Below are positions 24,469-33,346 of a DNA stretch of 64,000 nt, piece after piece (position 1 is the stretch's first letter; every line of letters begins with the position of its first letter). The stretch covers positions 1 through 64,000 of the forward strand of contig CAZMIX010000001.1 in assembly GCA_964566545.1 (NCBI GenBank), given 5' to 3'. The position numbers were made by a program, and so were the translations under genes. This DNA is from JAEYFP01 sp964566545 (GTDB lineage: Bacteria; Bacillota; Clostridia; Lachnospirales; Lachnospiraceae). The notes under the pieces were generated by a model, which made no database searches, was not told where the DNA came from, and worked only from the letters and a program-made list of their open reading frames with translations.

Positions 24469-25134
24469 TCATCCCGCAATTCTTCTATCTGTTTTTTTGG
24501 AAATCCTCATACCGATGATCTGTAAAATCTGAACTAATACGACAAGTAGGATAACCGTCACAAGCATAATATCTGTCTGATATCTGTAATAGCCGTAGCG
24601 GATGGCAATATCGCCGAGTCCTCCGCCGCCGACAACACCGGCCATTGCACTGTAACCAAGAATCGTCCCAGTCGCAATGGTACTGCCAACGATCAGAGAA
24701 GTCTTTGCCTCAGCAAGCAGCACCTTCCACACGATGACGAATGTCGAAGCGCCCATACTCTGCGCCGCCTCAATCACACCCTGATCCACCTCCAACAGAG
24801 AGGACTCCACCATGCGCGCCACAAACGGAGCCGCGGCGATTGTAAGCGGAACGATCGTTGCGGTCGGACCGTAGCTTTTCCCAACAATCAGCTTTGTGAT
24901 CGGAATGACCGAAATCAATAAAATCAGAAACGGCGCGGAGCGCACGATGTTTACAAAAACGCCCAACAGCTTATAAACCGTTCCGTTAGGACGCAAGCCG
25001 TCTTTTTTTGTGATGACTAGCAGAATTCCCATCGGAAGTCCGAACAAGTAAGCCACCAATGTAGATGTCACCGTCATATACAGCGTCGCGCCGATTCCTT
25101 CTAACAGCATCTTTACCGTTGCACTATCCCACAT
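24469..25134 (-). CDS. metI: Methionine ABC transporter permease
   Basis: A 221-residue inner membrane permease with five or six membrane segments and the EAA-loop region QGVIEAAQSMGASTFVIVWKV. MetI-type sequence GSTIATGTILGYSAMAG is present. It overlaps metN by 11 nt and precedes metQ, forming the usual metNIQ set that imports methionine. Confidence 0.93.
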   Translation of the reverse strand: MWDSATVKMLLEGIGATLYMTVTSTLVAYLFGLPMGILLVITKKDGLRPNGTVYKLLGVFVNIVRSAPFLILLISVIPITKLIVGKSYGPTATIVPLTIAAAPFVARMVESSLLEVDQGVIEAAQSMGASTFVIVWKVLLAEAKTSLIVGSTIATGTILGYSAMAGVVGGGGLGDIAIRYGYYRYQTDIMLVTVILLVVLVQILQIIGMRISKKTDRRIAG

Positions 25135-26143
25135 AATCTTCCAGCTCCTCTACCGTTAATTTTCTTTCCTTCAAAAAGGCAATCATCCTGCCGGCCGTCA
25201 ACTCATCCTCAGGAAGCTGTAAAATCATCTGTCCGTGAGCGATACCGCCGATGTCCTTCGTATCCGCAAGCAAAATGTTGACCGGAGCCTTACATTCCAA
25301 TACCATATTTGCGATAACCGGTTCGAAAGAAGAATTTTCTGAAAATACAATGCGGATACAACGCTTTCCTTCCATAATGAAAGAAGGCTTGTGCTCCGAC
25401 TGGTAAACGAGCTTTTTTGCCGCTCTGCTCTTCGGTCTCGCAAATACCTCCTCGACCTTGCCGTGCTCGGCTAACTCACCGCCGTCTATGATCGCCACAT
25501 GGGAGCAGATTTCCTCAACAACACGCATTTCATGTGTGATAATTACGATTGTAATGCCGAATTTTTTATTAATTTTTTGCAGAAGCTCTAAAATCGCTTT
25601 TGTCGTCTGTGGATCAAGCGCGCTTGTCGCCTCGTCGCACAGCAAAATTTTCGGATTATTCGCAAGCGCCCTCGCAATGGCGACTCTCTGCTTCTGCCCG
25701 CCGGAAAGCTGCATCGGATAAGCCTTCTCCTTTTCCGTCAGCCCCACGAGGTCAAGAAGCTCCATTGCACGTTTTCGCGCCTCCGATTTTTTCATGCCCG
25801 CAATTTCCAACGGAAAACAGACGTTATCCACAACATTGCGCTGCATAAGCAAATTAAAATGCTGAAAAATCATGGATACCTGCTGTCTGAGCGCCCGTAG
25901 CCCTGCTTCGCTGAGCTTTGACAAATCCTCTCCTTCTATCACGACTGTACCCTTTGTTGGTCTTTCCAGAAAGTTTAAGCACCGCACGAGTGTGCTCTTT
26001 CCCGCACCGCTCATACCAATAATGCCATAAATGTCTCCTCGTCCGATGCTTAAGTTGATGCCCTTTAACGCCTCAACAACATTTTCCTTTCCAACAAAGG
26101 TCTTTTCCAAGGCCTTGATTTCAATCATCGTATCCATATCCAT
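25124..26143 (-). CDS. metN: Methionine ABC transporter ATP-binding protein
   Basis: A 339-residue ATPase. Walker A is GMSGAGKST, the signature is LSGGQKQRVAIARAL, Walker B is ILLCDEATSALD, and the switch histidine is in IIITHEMRV. A C-terminal NIL domain (about 260-339) is the methionine-sensing regulatory domain. Three in-frame ATGs lie within 16 nt of the start (26143, 26137, 26128). The AGGCGGG site suits the second or third best. It follows cysK by 43 nt on the same strand and probably shares its transcript. Confidence 0.92.
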   Translation of the reverse strand: MDMDTMIEIKALEKTFVGKENVVEALKGINLSIGRGDIYGIIGMSGAGKSTLVRCLNFLERPTKGTVVIEGEDLSKLSEAGLRALRQQVSMIFQHFNLLMQRNVVDNVCFPLEIAGMKKSEARKRAMELLDLVGLTEKEKAYPMQLSGGQKQRVAIARALANNPKILLCDEATSALDPQTTKAILELLQKINKKFGITIVIITHEMRVVEEICSHVAIIDGGELAEHGKVEEVFARPKSRAAKKLVYQSEHKPSFIMEGKRCIRIVFSENSSFEPVIANMVLECKAPVNILLADTKDIGGIAHGQMILQLPEDELTAGRMIAFLKERKLTVEELEDYVG

Positions 26144-26186
26144 ACCCGCCTATCTACTTTTGTGTGTCCACATTCTAACACACTTT

Positions 26187-27122
26187 TCATTCCTCTGTAA
26201 ATAGCGGTGTTGATAAATAGCGGTCTCCCGTATCAGGCAACAAAACAACAATCAACTTTCCTTCGTTCTCCGGACGCTTTGCAAACTCTGCTGCCGCATA
26301 GAGCGCCGCACCCGAAGAAATTCCTACCAGAATGCCTTCTGTTACCGCGAGTTCTTTTCCTGCGGCGAACGCGTCTTCATTTTCCACATCGATGATCTCG
26401 TCATAAATATCGGTATCCAGCGTCTTTGGAATAAAGCCTGCACCGATGCCCTGAATTTTATGCGGGCCTGCCGTACCTTTTGTGAGTACCGGAGAACCGG
26501 ACGGCTCCACCGCTATGACCTTCACATTCGGATTTTTGGATTTTAAATATTTTCCGGCTCCGCTGATCGTTCCGCCGGTACCGATGCCCGACACGAAAAT
26601 GTCCACCTTGCCTTCCGTATCTTCCCATATTTCAGGTCCTGTCGTCTTAAAATGCGCTTCTGGGTTCGCCGGATTGTCAAACTGTCCGAGAATGACGGCA
26701 CCGGGCGTCTCATCCCGAAGTTCCTCGGCCTTTGCGATCGCACCCTTCATCCCCTTTGTACCATCGGTCAGCACAACCTGTGCGCCGTATGCTTTTAAAA
26801 GGTTCCTTCTCTCAACACTCATCGTCTCAGGCATCGTCATGATCGCACGATATCCCTTCGCCGCCGCTACCGCAGCGATTCCGATTCCGGTATTTCCGGA
26901 TGTCGGCTCAATAATTGTTGCACCGGATTTTAACAGCCCCTTTTCCTCCGCGTCCTCAATCATCGCAAGCGCAATCCTGTCCTTTACGCTGCCTGCCGGA
27001 TTGAAATATTCCAGCTTGGCAACAACTCTTGCCTTTAGCTCATGCTTCTTCTCATAATTGGTCAGCTCCAATAACGGTGTTTTACCGATCAGTTCCGTTG
27101 CGCTTTTCTTAATTCCTGCCAT
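26187..27122 (-). CDS. cysK: Cysteine synthase (O-acetylserine sulfhydrylase)
   Basis: A 311-residue PLP enzyme that makes cysteine from O-acetylserine and sulfide. The PLP lysine is in NPAGSVKDRIA (K46 region), substrate loop TSGNTGIG, phosphate loop GTGGTISG, and the C-terminal GISSGAALYAA is complete. Length is normal for CysK. It is preceded by AAAGGAGG and has a strong promoter with a nearby palindrome. Its location with metNIQ and rrf2 points to one sulfur amino acid unit. Confidence 0.94.
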   Translation of the reverse strand: MAGIKKSATELIGKTPLLELTNYEKKHELKARVVAKLEYFNPAGSVKDRIALAMIEDAEEKGLLKSGATIIEPTSGNTGIGIAAVAAAKGYRAIMTMPETMSVERRNLLKAYGAQVVLTDGTKGMKGAIAKAEELRDETPGAVILGQFDNPANPEAHFKTTGPEIWEDTEGKVDIFVSGIGTGGTISGAGKYLKSKNPNVKVIAVEPSGSPVLTKGTAGPHKIQGIGAGFIPKTLDTDIYDEIIDVENEDAFAAGKELAVTEGILVGISSGAALYAAAEFAKRPENEGKLIVVLLPDTGDRYLSTPLFTEE

Positions 27123-27162
27123 ATTAATTTCCTCCTTTTATAAGATACCTCTGCTTTTATTT

Positions 27163-27179
27163 CCTAGTATTTCAGTAGG
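27163..27179 (-). promoter_or_regulatory. Putative operator of cysK (Rrf2-type dyad)
   Basis: Minus strand CCTACTGAAATACTAGG is an inverted repeat (CCTA...TAGG, with symmetric s-T and A inside) just downstream of the cysK start of transcription. It has the size and AT-rich centre of sites used by Rrf2/CymR regulators. Binding by the Rrf2 protein at 22962 is inferred from neighbourhood only. Confidence 0.45.
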
Positions 27180-27194
27180 TTTATTATGATATGG

Positions 27195-27223
27195 ATTATA
27201 CAATGCTTTTTTTGTTGTGTCAA
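27195..27223 (-). promoter_or_regulatory. Promoter of cysK
   Basis: On the minus strand TTGACA (27218-27223), exactly 17 nt, TATAAT (27195-27200): a full consensus sigma-A promoter. The leader is about 65 nt and too short for a T-box or SAM riboswitch, so control by a repressor is more likely. Confidence 0.85.
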
Positions 27224-27269
27224 CTATTTTTTTAATTTTAAAAAATTCGTGAAAGTTCTCTATATAAAA

Positions 27270-27393
27270 ACAAAAGTGTGCTTCGTCCACTCCTGCGATC
27301 AAATACTCCGCGGCACAGCTTTTGTTTTGCGCGTGCAGCTGCGCATATAATGTTTCTACATAGGAAATTCGTACGAGTTTCCTATGTAGAAAC
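27270..27393. repeat. Structured dispersed repeat, copy B (~125 bp)
   Basis: Second copy of the element at 8067-8192, in the same orientation. Identical or near-identical blocks are acaaaag at the left end, cggcacagctttt, gctgcgcatataatg and the right-end hairpin (GTTTCTACATAGGAAA against TTTCCTATGTAGAAAC on the respective strands). Differences in the hairpin arms are compensatory (TATA versus CATA paired with TATA versus TATG). It abuts the hydrogenase terminator and lies upstream of the cysK promoter. A short open reading across it on the minus strand is not considered a gene. Confidence 0.85.
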
Positions 27394-27396
27394 AAA

Positions 27397-27430
27397 AAGC
27401 TCCGCTATCCTGTTATAGGACGCGAAGCTT
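27397..27430 (-). terminator. Intrinsic terminator of the hydrogenase operon
   Basis: Minus strand AAGCTTCGCG-TCCT-ATAAC-AGGA-TAGCGGAGCTT folds into a long hairpin with small internal mismatches and is followed by TTTTTGTTT. It is about 40 nt past the hydrogenase stop codon and directly next to repeat copy B. Confidence 0.8.
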
Positions 27431-27469
27431 CTTGCTCTATCTTAACTTCCTTTTAAAATAAGAATTCTA

Positions 27470-29173
27470 TTAATGGACATGTAGCAGATGATGGGACTTC
27501 TCCGACAAAGGCTCCCCAAAAAATTCCTCATACAGCCGCTGTATCGTAGGATTCTCATGGGAATACCTGAGAGCCCTGTTTTCATCCAGTTCGTATAGCT
27601 TTGACGCTCGACCCGGCGCCATCTCCATATCCTCCCAGATCGGCTGTCCTCCGCCGCCCACGCAGCCGCCGGGACAGGCCATAACCTCGACAAAATCATA
27701 TTCGACTTTTTTTCTCAGAATATCCTCCATCAAAAGTCGAGCATTTTTAAGTCCGCTTACGGTACAAGTACGAACCAGTGTTCCATTCACGTCATAGACA
27801 GCTTCCTTGCGCCCTTTTCCTCCCCGCACCTGAGCAAAACCGTCGATGGCAGGATTGCTTCCTGTCAAGGCATATACGGCAGTGCGCAACGCAGCCTCCA
27901 TCACTCCGCCGGTAGCGCCAAAGAGAACCCCGGCTCCGGTACTTTCCGAAAGAGGGGAATCAAATTCCATTTCTTCCAGCAGTTCCGGCATAATATGCTC
28001 CGCCGTAAGCAGCCGTGTCAGTTCCCTTGTCGTCAGAACAATGTCCACATCCGGTCCTGTTCCGGTCACATCCATTTCAGGCAACGCTGCTTCTCCTTTT
28101 TTTGCTATGCAGGGCATGATGGAAATACAGAATATGTTATCCGGGGAAACCTTCAGCTTTTCGGCAAAATAAGTCTTCGTCACTGCCCCAAACATCTGCT
28201 GCGGGGATTTTGCGGTCGAAAGCCTTTCTGACATATTGGGATACTGGCTCTTTAAAAAACGTACCCAGGCCGGACAGCAGGAGGTGAACATGGGGAATCC
28301 GCTTTCCTTGATTTCCGGCAGCCGATTCAGCAGTTCGTTTCCTTCCTCCATAATCGTCAGGTCAGCCGTAAAATTCGTATCGAATACATAATCAAATCCC
28401 ACCTGCTTCAGAGCCGCTACCATTCTTTTCTCCGTCGCAATACCGGCCGGAAGTCCCAATGACTCGCCCCACGCAGTACGCACTGCGGGAGCCACCTGTA
28501 CTACTGTAATTTTTTTAGGATCAGCCAAAATATCAAATACCCTGGGAATATCATTCCGCTCGCGCAACGCGCCGGTAGGACAATGAGTAACGCACTGGCC
28601 GCACATGCTACAGTCGGATTCCTCGATATTACGGTGTCCGGATACGTCCACAGTGGTACGGGATCCGGTATTTTGTACATCCCAAATATGTAAATCCTGA
28701 ATCTTATCACAGACCTGTACGCAGCGCATACATTTAATACATTTCTTAAAATCTCGGATCAGAGGATAGTCCTGATTCCAAGGTGCATCCTCCACCAGCT
28801 TCGGATAAGAGATCTCGGTAAGTCCCAGATCAGTGGACATCTTCTGCAGACTGCAGTTGCCGCTCCTGACACAGGTTGCGCAATGGCAGTCATGCTGAGA
28901 AAGAATGAGTTCCACATTGGTTTTCCTGACCAAACGTACCTTAGGGGAATTTGTGTGGATCACCATTCCTTCCTCCACGGGATTGTTGCAGGCAGTGATG
29001 AGTTTTCCTTTTTCCTGCATTTCCACTACACAGACTTTGCAGGCGCTGATTTCATTAATTCCTTCCAGATAGCATAAGTGGGGAATCATAATTCCCGCGG
29101 AAGCTGCCGCTTTCATGATCGTAGTGCCTTCTTCTACACAGATATCCCTATTGTCAATTTTTAATCTTACCAT
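27470..29173 (-). CDS. [FeFe] hydrogenase catalytic subunit, CpI-like
   Basis: A 567-residue protein close in layout to Clostridium CpI. In order: [2Fe-2S] ferredoxin domain (C34, C45, C48, C62), His-Cys3 [4Fe-4S] site (H94, C98, C101, C107), two [4Fe-4S] clusters (C145/C148/C151/C155 and C188/C191/C194/C198), then the H-cluster domain. L1 is FTSCCPAW (C299 proton shuttle, C300 ligand), L2 MPCIAKKGE (C355), L3 EVMACPGGCVGGGGQP (C500, C504). All ligands are present, so it should be active once matured. HydEFG maturases are not in the window. It overlaps the partner gene by 7 nt. Confidence 0.93.
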   Translation of the reverse strand: MVRLKIDNRDICVEEGTTIMKAAASAGIMIPHLCYLEGINEISACKVCVVEMQEKGKLITACNNPVEEGMVIHTNSPKVRLVRKTNVELILSQHDCHCATCVRSGNCSLQKMSTDLGLTEISYPKLVEDAPWNQDYPLIRDFKKCIKCMRCVQVCDKIQDLHIWDVQNTGSRTTVDVSGHRNIEESDCSMCGQCVTHCPTGALRERNDIPRVFDILADPKKITVVQVAPAVRTAWGESLGLPAGIATEKRMVAALKQVGFDYVFDTNFTADLTIMEEGNELLNRLPEIKESGFPMFTSCCPAWVRFLKSQYPNMSERLSTAKSPQQMFGAVTKTYFAEKLKVSPDNIFCISIMPCIAKKGEAALPEMDVTGTGPDVDIVLTTRELTRLLTAEHIMPELLEEMEFDSPLSESTGAGVLFGATGGVMEAALRTAVYALTGSNPAIDGFAQVRGGKGRKEAVYDVNGTLVRTCTVSGLKNARLLMEDILRKKVEYDFVEVMACPGGCVGGGGQPIWEDMEMAPGRASKLYELDENRALRYSHENPTIQRLYEEFFGEPLSEKSHHLLHVH

Positions 29174-31017
29174 ATTGCAGCCCGGCCTCCTTTCAGGTTT
29201 CCATATCCATAATGGTCACAGCGCAGACATCTGCCCGCCTCCTGTGCCGCTTCCTGTTCGGTCATGGTGCATTCAATCTCACCAAAGTCGTTCCTGCGTT
29301 TCATTGCCTCACGTTCCCGCAGATTGATCCTGCCGCATGGTTCCTTGTCCTCATAATTTACTTGTGGAATCTCAACATCGCAGCTGATTGTATGATAAAA
29401 GCCCAGATATTCATCAATGTTTGCCGCGGCAACCTTCCCTGCCGCAATGGCACGAATGACAGTGGCGGGTCCGGTAACACAGTCGCCTCCTGCAAAAACG
29501 CCGGGAACATCATGGAATCCGCTTTCACTTAGAGCATCAATGACCCCTCTTTTTACGGGAACGCCAGATTCTTCAAAATGAAGCGCCTCGATCCCCTGAC
29601 CGATAGCAACTACCACGATATCGCAGGAAATTCGCTCTAATTCCCTGTCTGCTCTGATCGGACGGGCTCGTCCCCACGCATCGATCGGGCCGATGATCTG
29701 CGGTTCGATCCAGATAGCGCAGACCCTGCCCTCCGGATCGGATTCGATTTTAACCGGCGCATTGAGAGAATAAAGTTCGGCTCCCTCGGCTATAGCTCCT
29801 TCCACCTCTTCAGGAAGGGCGGTCATATCCTCCTGCCTCCTCCGATAAGCAATCCCCACCCGGCTTGCTCCTAAACGGATGGCGGAGCGGGTACAGTCCA
29901 TGGCAACATTTCCGCCGCCAATAATAATGACATGCTTGCCGGTAAAATCGGGGGGATTATTTTCACCAATGCTTCGAAGCATTTCTACGGCGGAAATGAC
30001 ACCTTCAGATTCTTCCCCTTCAATGCCGATCTTCTTATCAATATGAGCTCCGATGGCAATATAAACCGCATCATATTCTTTTCTCAGCTTATCAAGCGGG
30101 AGGGCGGCAGCTTCTTTCCCTACTTTTTTACACATATGTACTTCCACACCTGTGGAAAGGATCGCTTCAATGTCTTCATCCAGACGTTCTCTTGGAAAAC
30201 GATAACTCGGAATGCCATACCGCAGCATGCCGCCCAGTTTTCCCTTTTCTTCAAACACTACGGCATGATGCCCCATAAGCTCCAAATAATAGGCTGCCGA
30301 AAGTCCGCCCGGTCCTCCGCCTACGATCGCCACTTTTTTGCCTGTGGACGGAGCTTTTTTAGGAACGGGAACGGTATTGGCACGCGCGTTGTCGACCGCC
30401 ATGCGTTTCATGCCACGGATATTGACAGAACTGTCGATCATATTGCGGCGGCAGCGGGCTTCACAAGGATGCTCGCAAATCAACGCACAGGCAGTGGGGA
30501 ATGGATTATCCTTGCGGATCAGTGTTACCGCATCGGCATACCTTTTTTCTCCTACCAGCGCGATATATCCGGGGATATCCACGCCGGCCGGACATAATGC
30601 CACACAGGGAACGGGTTGGGTAATACCGTAAGAGCATTTTCCATGCTCTATGTGATAAACATAATCTTCGCGGAATCCTTTCAGGCCCGCCAATACCATG
30701 CCTGCCGCCTCATAGCCGATGGCGCAGTCCGCGGAATCGGCAATGCTTTGAGCAGTTTTTTGCATCAAGTCCAACGTCGCGGCAGTCGCACGGTTTTCCA
30801 ATACATCTTCCAGCATTTTTGTAAGCTGCAGCAGCCCTACGCGGCAGGGAACACACTTACCACAGGTCTGTGCATGACAGATCCGCAGAAAGGAAAGCTG
30901 TAGATCCACCGGGCATAGTCCGGGAGGACTGGCGACAATATGTCGCTCCAGATCCTTATACAACCGTTCCACTGTAAGTTGCGCCTGATTTGGGGTGCTG
31001 ATTTTCAATCGGCTCAT
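29167..31017 (-). CDS. NuoF-like Fe-S / GltD-like flavoprotein fusion, hydrogenase partner
   Basis: A 616-residue protein. Residues about 1-125 resemble the C-terminal Fe-S segment of NuoF (HAQTCGKCVPCRVGL). From about 135 it is a glutamate synthase small-subunit type oxidoreductase, with a Fe-S helical domain (CALICEHPCEARCRR), an FAD site (VAIVGGGPGGLSAAYYLE), an NAD(P) site (VIIIGGGNVAMDCTRSA), and AGGDCVTGPATVIRAIAAGK. The NuoF FMN/NADH domain is absent. It probably passes electrons between NAD(P)H and the hydrogenase. Upstream control is not clear. Confidence 0.88.
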   Translation of the reverse strand: MSRLKISTPNQAQLTVERLYKDLERHIVASPPGLCPVDLQLSFLRICHAQTCGKCVPCRVGLLQLTKMLEDVLENRATAATLDLMQKTAQSIADSADCAIGYEAAGMVLAGLKGFREDYVYHIEHGKCSYGITQPVPCVALCPAGVDIPGYIALVGEKRYADAVTLIRKDNPFPTACALICEHPCEARCRRNMIDSSVNIRGMKRMAVDNARANTVPVPKKAPSTGKKVAIVGGGPGGLSAAYYLELMGHHAVVFEEKGKLGGMLRYGIPSYRFPRERLDEDIEAILSTGVEVHMCKKVGKEAAALPLDKLRKEYDAVYIAIGAHIDKKIGIEGEESEGVISAVEMLRSIGENNPPDFTGKHVIIIGGGNVAMDCTRSAIRLGASRVGIAYRRRQEDMTALPEEVEGAIAEGAELYSLNAPVKIESDPEGRVCAIWIEPQIIGPIDAWGRARPIRADRELERISCDIVVVAIGQGIEALHFEESGVPVKRGVIDALSESGFHDVPGVFAGGDCVTGPATVIRAIAAGKVAAANIDEYLGFYHTISCDVEIPQVNYEDKEPCGRINLREREAMKRRNDFGEIECTMTEQEAAQEAGRCLRCDHYGYGNLKGGRAAIW

Positions 31018-31102
31018 AGTTTCATCCCTCGTATCATATAGTAGTAATATTTATAGTCCCTCTCCAGAGACTTTGATACCATACTTTTTCAGATGCTGCA
31101 GA

Positions 31103-31561
31103 TTAGTTCTTTGTATCACGAAATAAGACGGTCAGCCATGCGCCCGCCATAATAAAGAAATCCGATATGTTAAACACAATATTTTGAAGCCTCTTCCATT
31201 TCACCCGAAAGCTCACATAATCGACAACATAACCGCGCGTGATCCGATCCAGCGTATTGCTGAGCGCGCCGCCAATCAAAAAAGAAAACCCGATCTTTTC
31301 CATTTTGTTTCTGTCCTTGTCTGTAAACGTGTCGATACCGAGCAACACAAGAAAGACGGTCAGTCCCGCAGAAACAGCCGCCATCAACTTTTGATGCCCC
31401 TCAAACAAATTGAGCATGACCCCCTTATTATGATGCTTTCTGATCAGCAGCCGGTCGCCGCAGATGCATTTTACGCTTTCCGGCTCCACATGCCTTTCCA
31501 CCTCATGCTTGATCTTGCTGTCGGATACGAACAGTAAAATCGAAATCAGACTGTATAACAT
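31103..31561 (-). CDS. lspA: Lipoprotein signal peptidase (signal peptidase II)
   Basis: A 152-residue membrane protein with the two catalytic aspartate motifs: GGALSNTLDRITRGYVVDYV and VFNISDFFIMAGA. The NKGVMLNLFEG segment corresponds to the conserved N-terminal loop. It removes signal peptides from prolipoproteins such as MetQ and the esterase at 45417. The N-terminal membrane region is less typical than in Bacillus LspA, so it may be a divergent copy. Confidence 0.8.
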   Translation of the reverse strand: MLYSLISILLFVSDSKIKHEVERHVEPESVKCICGDRLLIRKHHNKGVMLNLFEGHQKLMAAVSAGLTVFLVLLGIDTFTDKDRNKMEKIGFSFLIGGALSNTLDRITRGYVVDYVSFRVKWKRLQNIVFNISDFFIMAGAWLTVLFRDTKN

Positions 31562-31785
31562 AAGCCGTTTTCTCCACTCGCAGATTCTCTCTCTTACTTG
31601 TATTTATCATATCCTTTTCTCAAACCGTTGACAAGCGGCAAGTACGGGAAAGGATAAATTTCCAAAAGATATTTAAAAATTCCCAAGAGGCATATCCAGA
31701 CGATCCGCCAGATCATCCAAATATTTGAGCGCTGTCATCTAGCATAAAATCACTTATTCTACTATATTCGCTTTTTTCGCTTTGT

Positions 31786-33333
31786 TTATCCATTTGCCGG
31801 AAATGCCGCTTTCACGGCTTTCAGTTTTTCCCGTTCCGAAAAGCTCAGATCGCCTCCGCGCAGGTCGATCAACGGACCTCCCTTTCCGAGCACGTAATCC
31901 TTTGTGATCGTCACCCTTCCGATATTCTCATCCTTCGGAATCTCGTACATGATATCGAGCATAAATTCCTCAATAATAGAGCGCAGCGCTCTGGCTCCGG
32001 TATCCTTTTCCATCGCTTTTTTCGCGATCTCATCCAGCGCCTCGTCCTCGAACTCAAGCTGCACCTCGTCCAACGCCAACAGCTTCTGATACTGCTTGAC
32101 AATTGCATTTTTGGGCTCGCGTAAAATATCCACAAGCATTTCCTGAGAAAGTCCCTGCATGGAAAAGAGGATCGGCAGCCTTCCGACAAATTCCGGTATC
32201 ATGCCAAATTTCTTAATGTCTTCAACGGTTACCTCTTGCAGGATATCCTTGCGCTTGTCAAGGGTGTCTTTTAATTCCGCATTAAAACCGATCGAAGTCT
32301 GTTTTCTTAGGCGCTGCTTAACGATCTCATCCAACTCCGGAAACGCCCCGCCGCAAATAAACAGAATATTTTTTGTGTTAACAGTCGTGAGCGGCACCAT
32401 CGCGTTTTTGCTGTTCGCGCCGACCGGCACTTCGACTTCACTGCCCTCTAGCAGTTTCAACATGCCTTGCTGCACGCTTTCACCGCTGACATCCCTTGAA
32501 TTCGTATTTTTCTTTTTTGCAATTTTATCAATCTCATCAATAAAAATAATACCGGTTTCAGCCTTTTCCACATCATTGTCAGCAGCCGCAAGCAACTTGG
32601 AAACAACGCTCTCGATATCGTCGCCGATATAGCCCGCCTCTGTTAAGGAGGTAGCGTCCGTAATCGCAAGAGGTACATTTAAAAGCGTTGCGAGCGTCCT
32701 GACGAGATAGGTCTTGCCACAGCCCGTCGGGCCGATCATCAGCATGTTGGATTTTTCGATTTCGACATCCTTTAGGCGGCTGTCAAACTCAGAATCCTTC
32801 ATCGTTTCGGAAGCAACACGCTTATAATGGTTATAAACAGCGACAGAAATGACCTTCTTCGCATGCTCCTGCCCAACCACATATTCATCCAGACTCGCTT
32901 TGATTTTATGCGGCTGGGGAATGTCCTTAATATCGATTTCAGATTTTTTATCCTCGGCCGATCCGTCCTTCTTTTTCTTTACCTTCTGTCTGTTAGAAAG
33001 CATCCCCTGCAAATCGGACATATTCATGAAACTGACACCCGGAAAATTCGGGAAATTCTGTACATAGGGCTGCTGCTCTTTGTTCGGATCCTCTTTTTCC
33101 TCATCCTGATCTTCTTCCTGCTCCTTATCCCCACTTTTTGAAACTTCCGGGGCAGACGGGACAGACGGAAACATACCCTGATAATCGAGCTGGTTCATCG
33201 TGTCCATCGTCTTATGCATACAATCCGAACAAATGGAAATACTATTCGGCAGCTTGAACAGCCTTCCCGCTACACTTTCGGGACGACGGCATAAATAGCA
33301 CATATCCTCTCTGTTGTTCTCATTTTCTGCCAT
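31786..33333 (-). CDS. clpX: ClpX-type AAA+ unfoldase with long acidic linker
   Basis: A 515-residue protein, about 90 longer than usual ClpX. The N-terminal zinc site is C12, C15, C35, C38. A disordered acidic insert follows (about 60-100, DKEQEEDQDEEKEDPNKEQQ and more). The AAA+ core has Walker A GPTGCGKT, pore loop AGYIGDD, Walker B FIDEID, and the ClpP-docking IGF tripeptide in KQTSIGFNAE, so it should still dock to ClpP. No clpP is adjacent. It is 14 nt downstream of glmS. Confidence 0.88.
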   Translation of the reverse strand: MAENENNREDMCYLCRRPESVAGRLFKLPNSISICSDCMHKTMDTMNQLDYQGMFPSVPSAPEVSKSGDKEQEEDQDEEKEDPNKEQQPYVQNFPNFPGVSFMNMSDLQGMLSNRQKVKKKKDGSAEDKKSEIDIKDIPQPHKIKASLDEYVVGQEHAKKVISVAVYNHYKRVASETMKDSEFDSRLKDVEIEKSNMLMIGPTGCGKTYLVRTLATLLNVPLAITDATSLTEAGYIGDDIESVVSKLLAAADNDVEKAETGIIFIDEIDKIAKKKNTNSRDVSGESVQQGMLKLLEGSEVEVPVGANSKNAMVPLTTVNTKNILFICGGAFPELDEIVKQRLRKQTSIGFNAELKDTLDKRKDILQEVTVEDIKKFGMIPEFVGRLPILFSMQGLSQEMLVDILREPKNAIVKQYQKLLALDEVQLEFEDEALDEIAKKAMEKDTGARALRSIIEEFMLDIMYEIPKDENIGRVTITKDYVLGKGGPLIDLRGGDLSFSEREKLKAVKAAFPANG

Positions 33334-33346
33334 ACTCTCCTACTCC

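Noticed and set aside
27123..27188. T-box or SAM riboswitch before cysK
   Set aside because: The leader after the consensus promoter is only about 65 nt and lacks the required stems.
27138..27395. Open reading frame of 85 codons upstream of cysK
   Set aside because: It crosses the structured repeat, the cysK promoter and the operator. Such readings arise from copies of the repeat.
31562..31785. Possible short gene on the minus strand between clpX and lspA (MTALKYLDDLADRLDMPLGNF)
   Set aside because: Only 21 codons, no clear ribosome binding site and no recognised family. It may be the end of a lost gene but cannot be supported.
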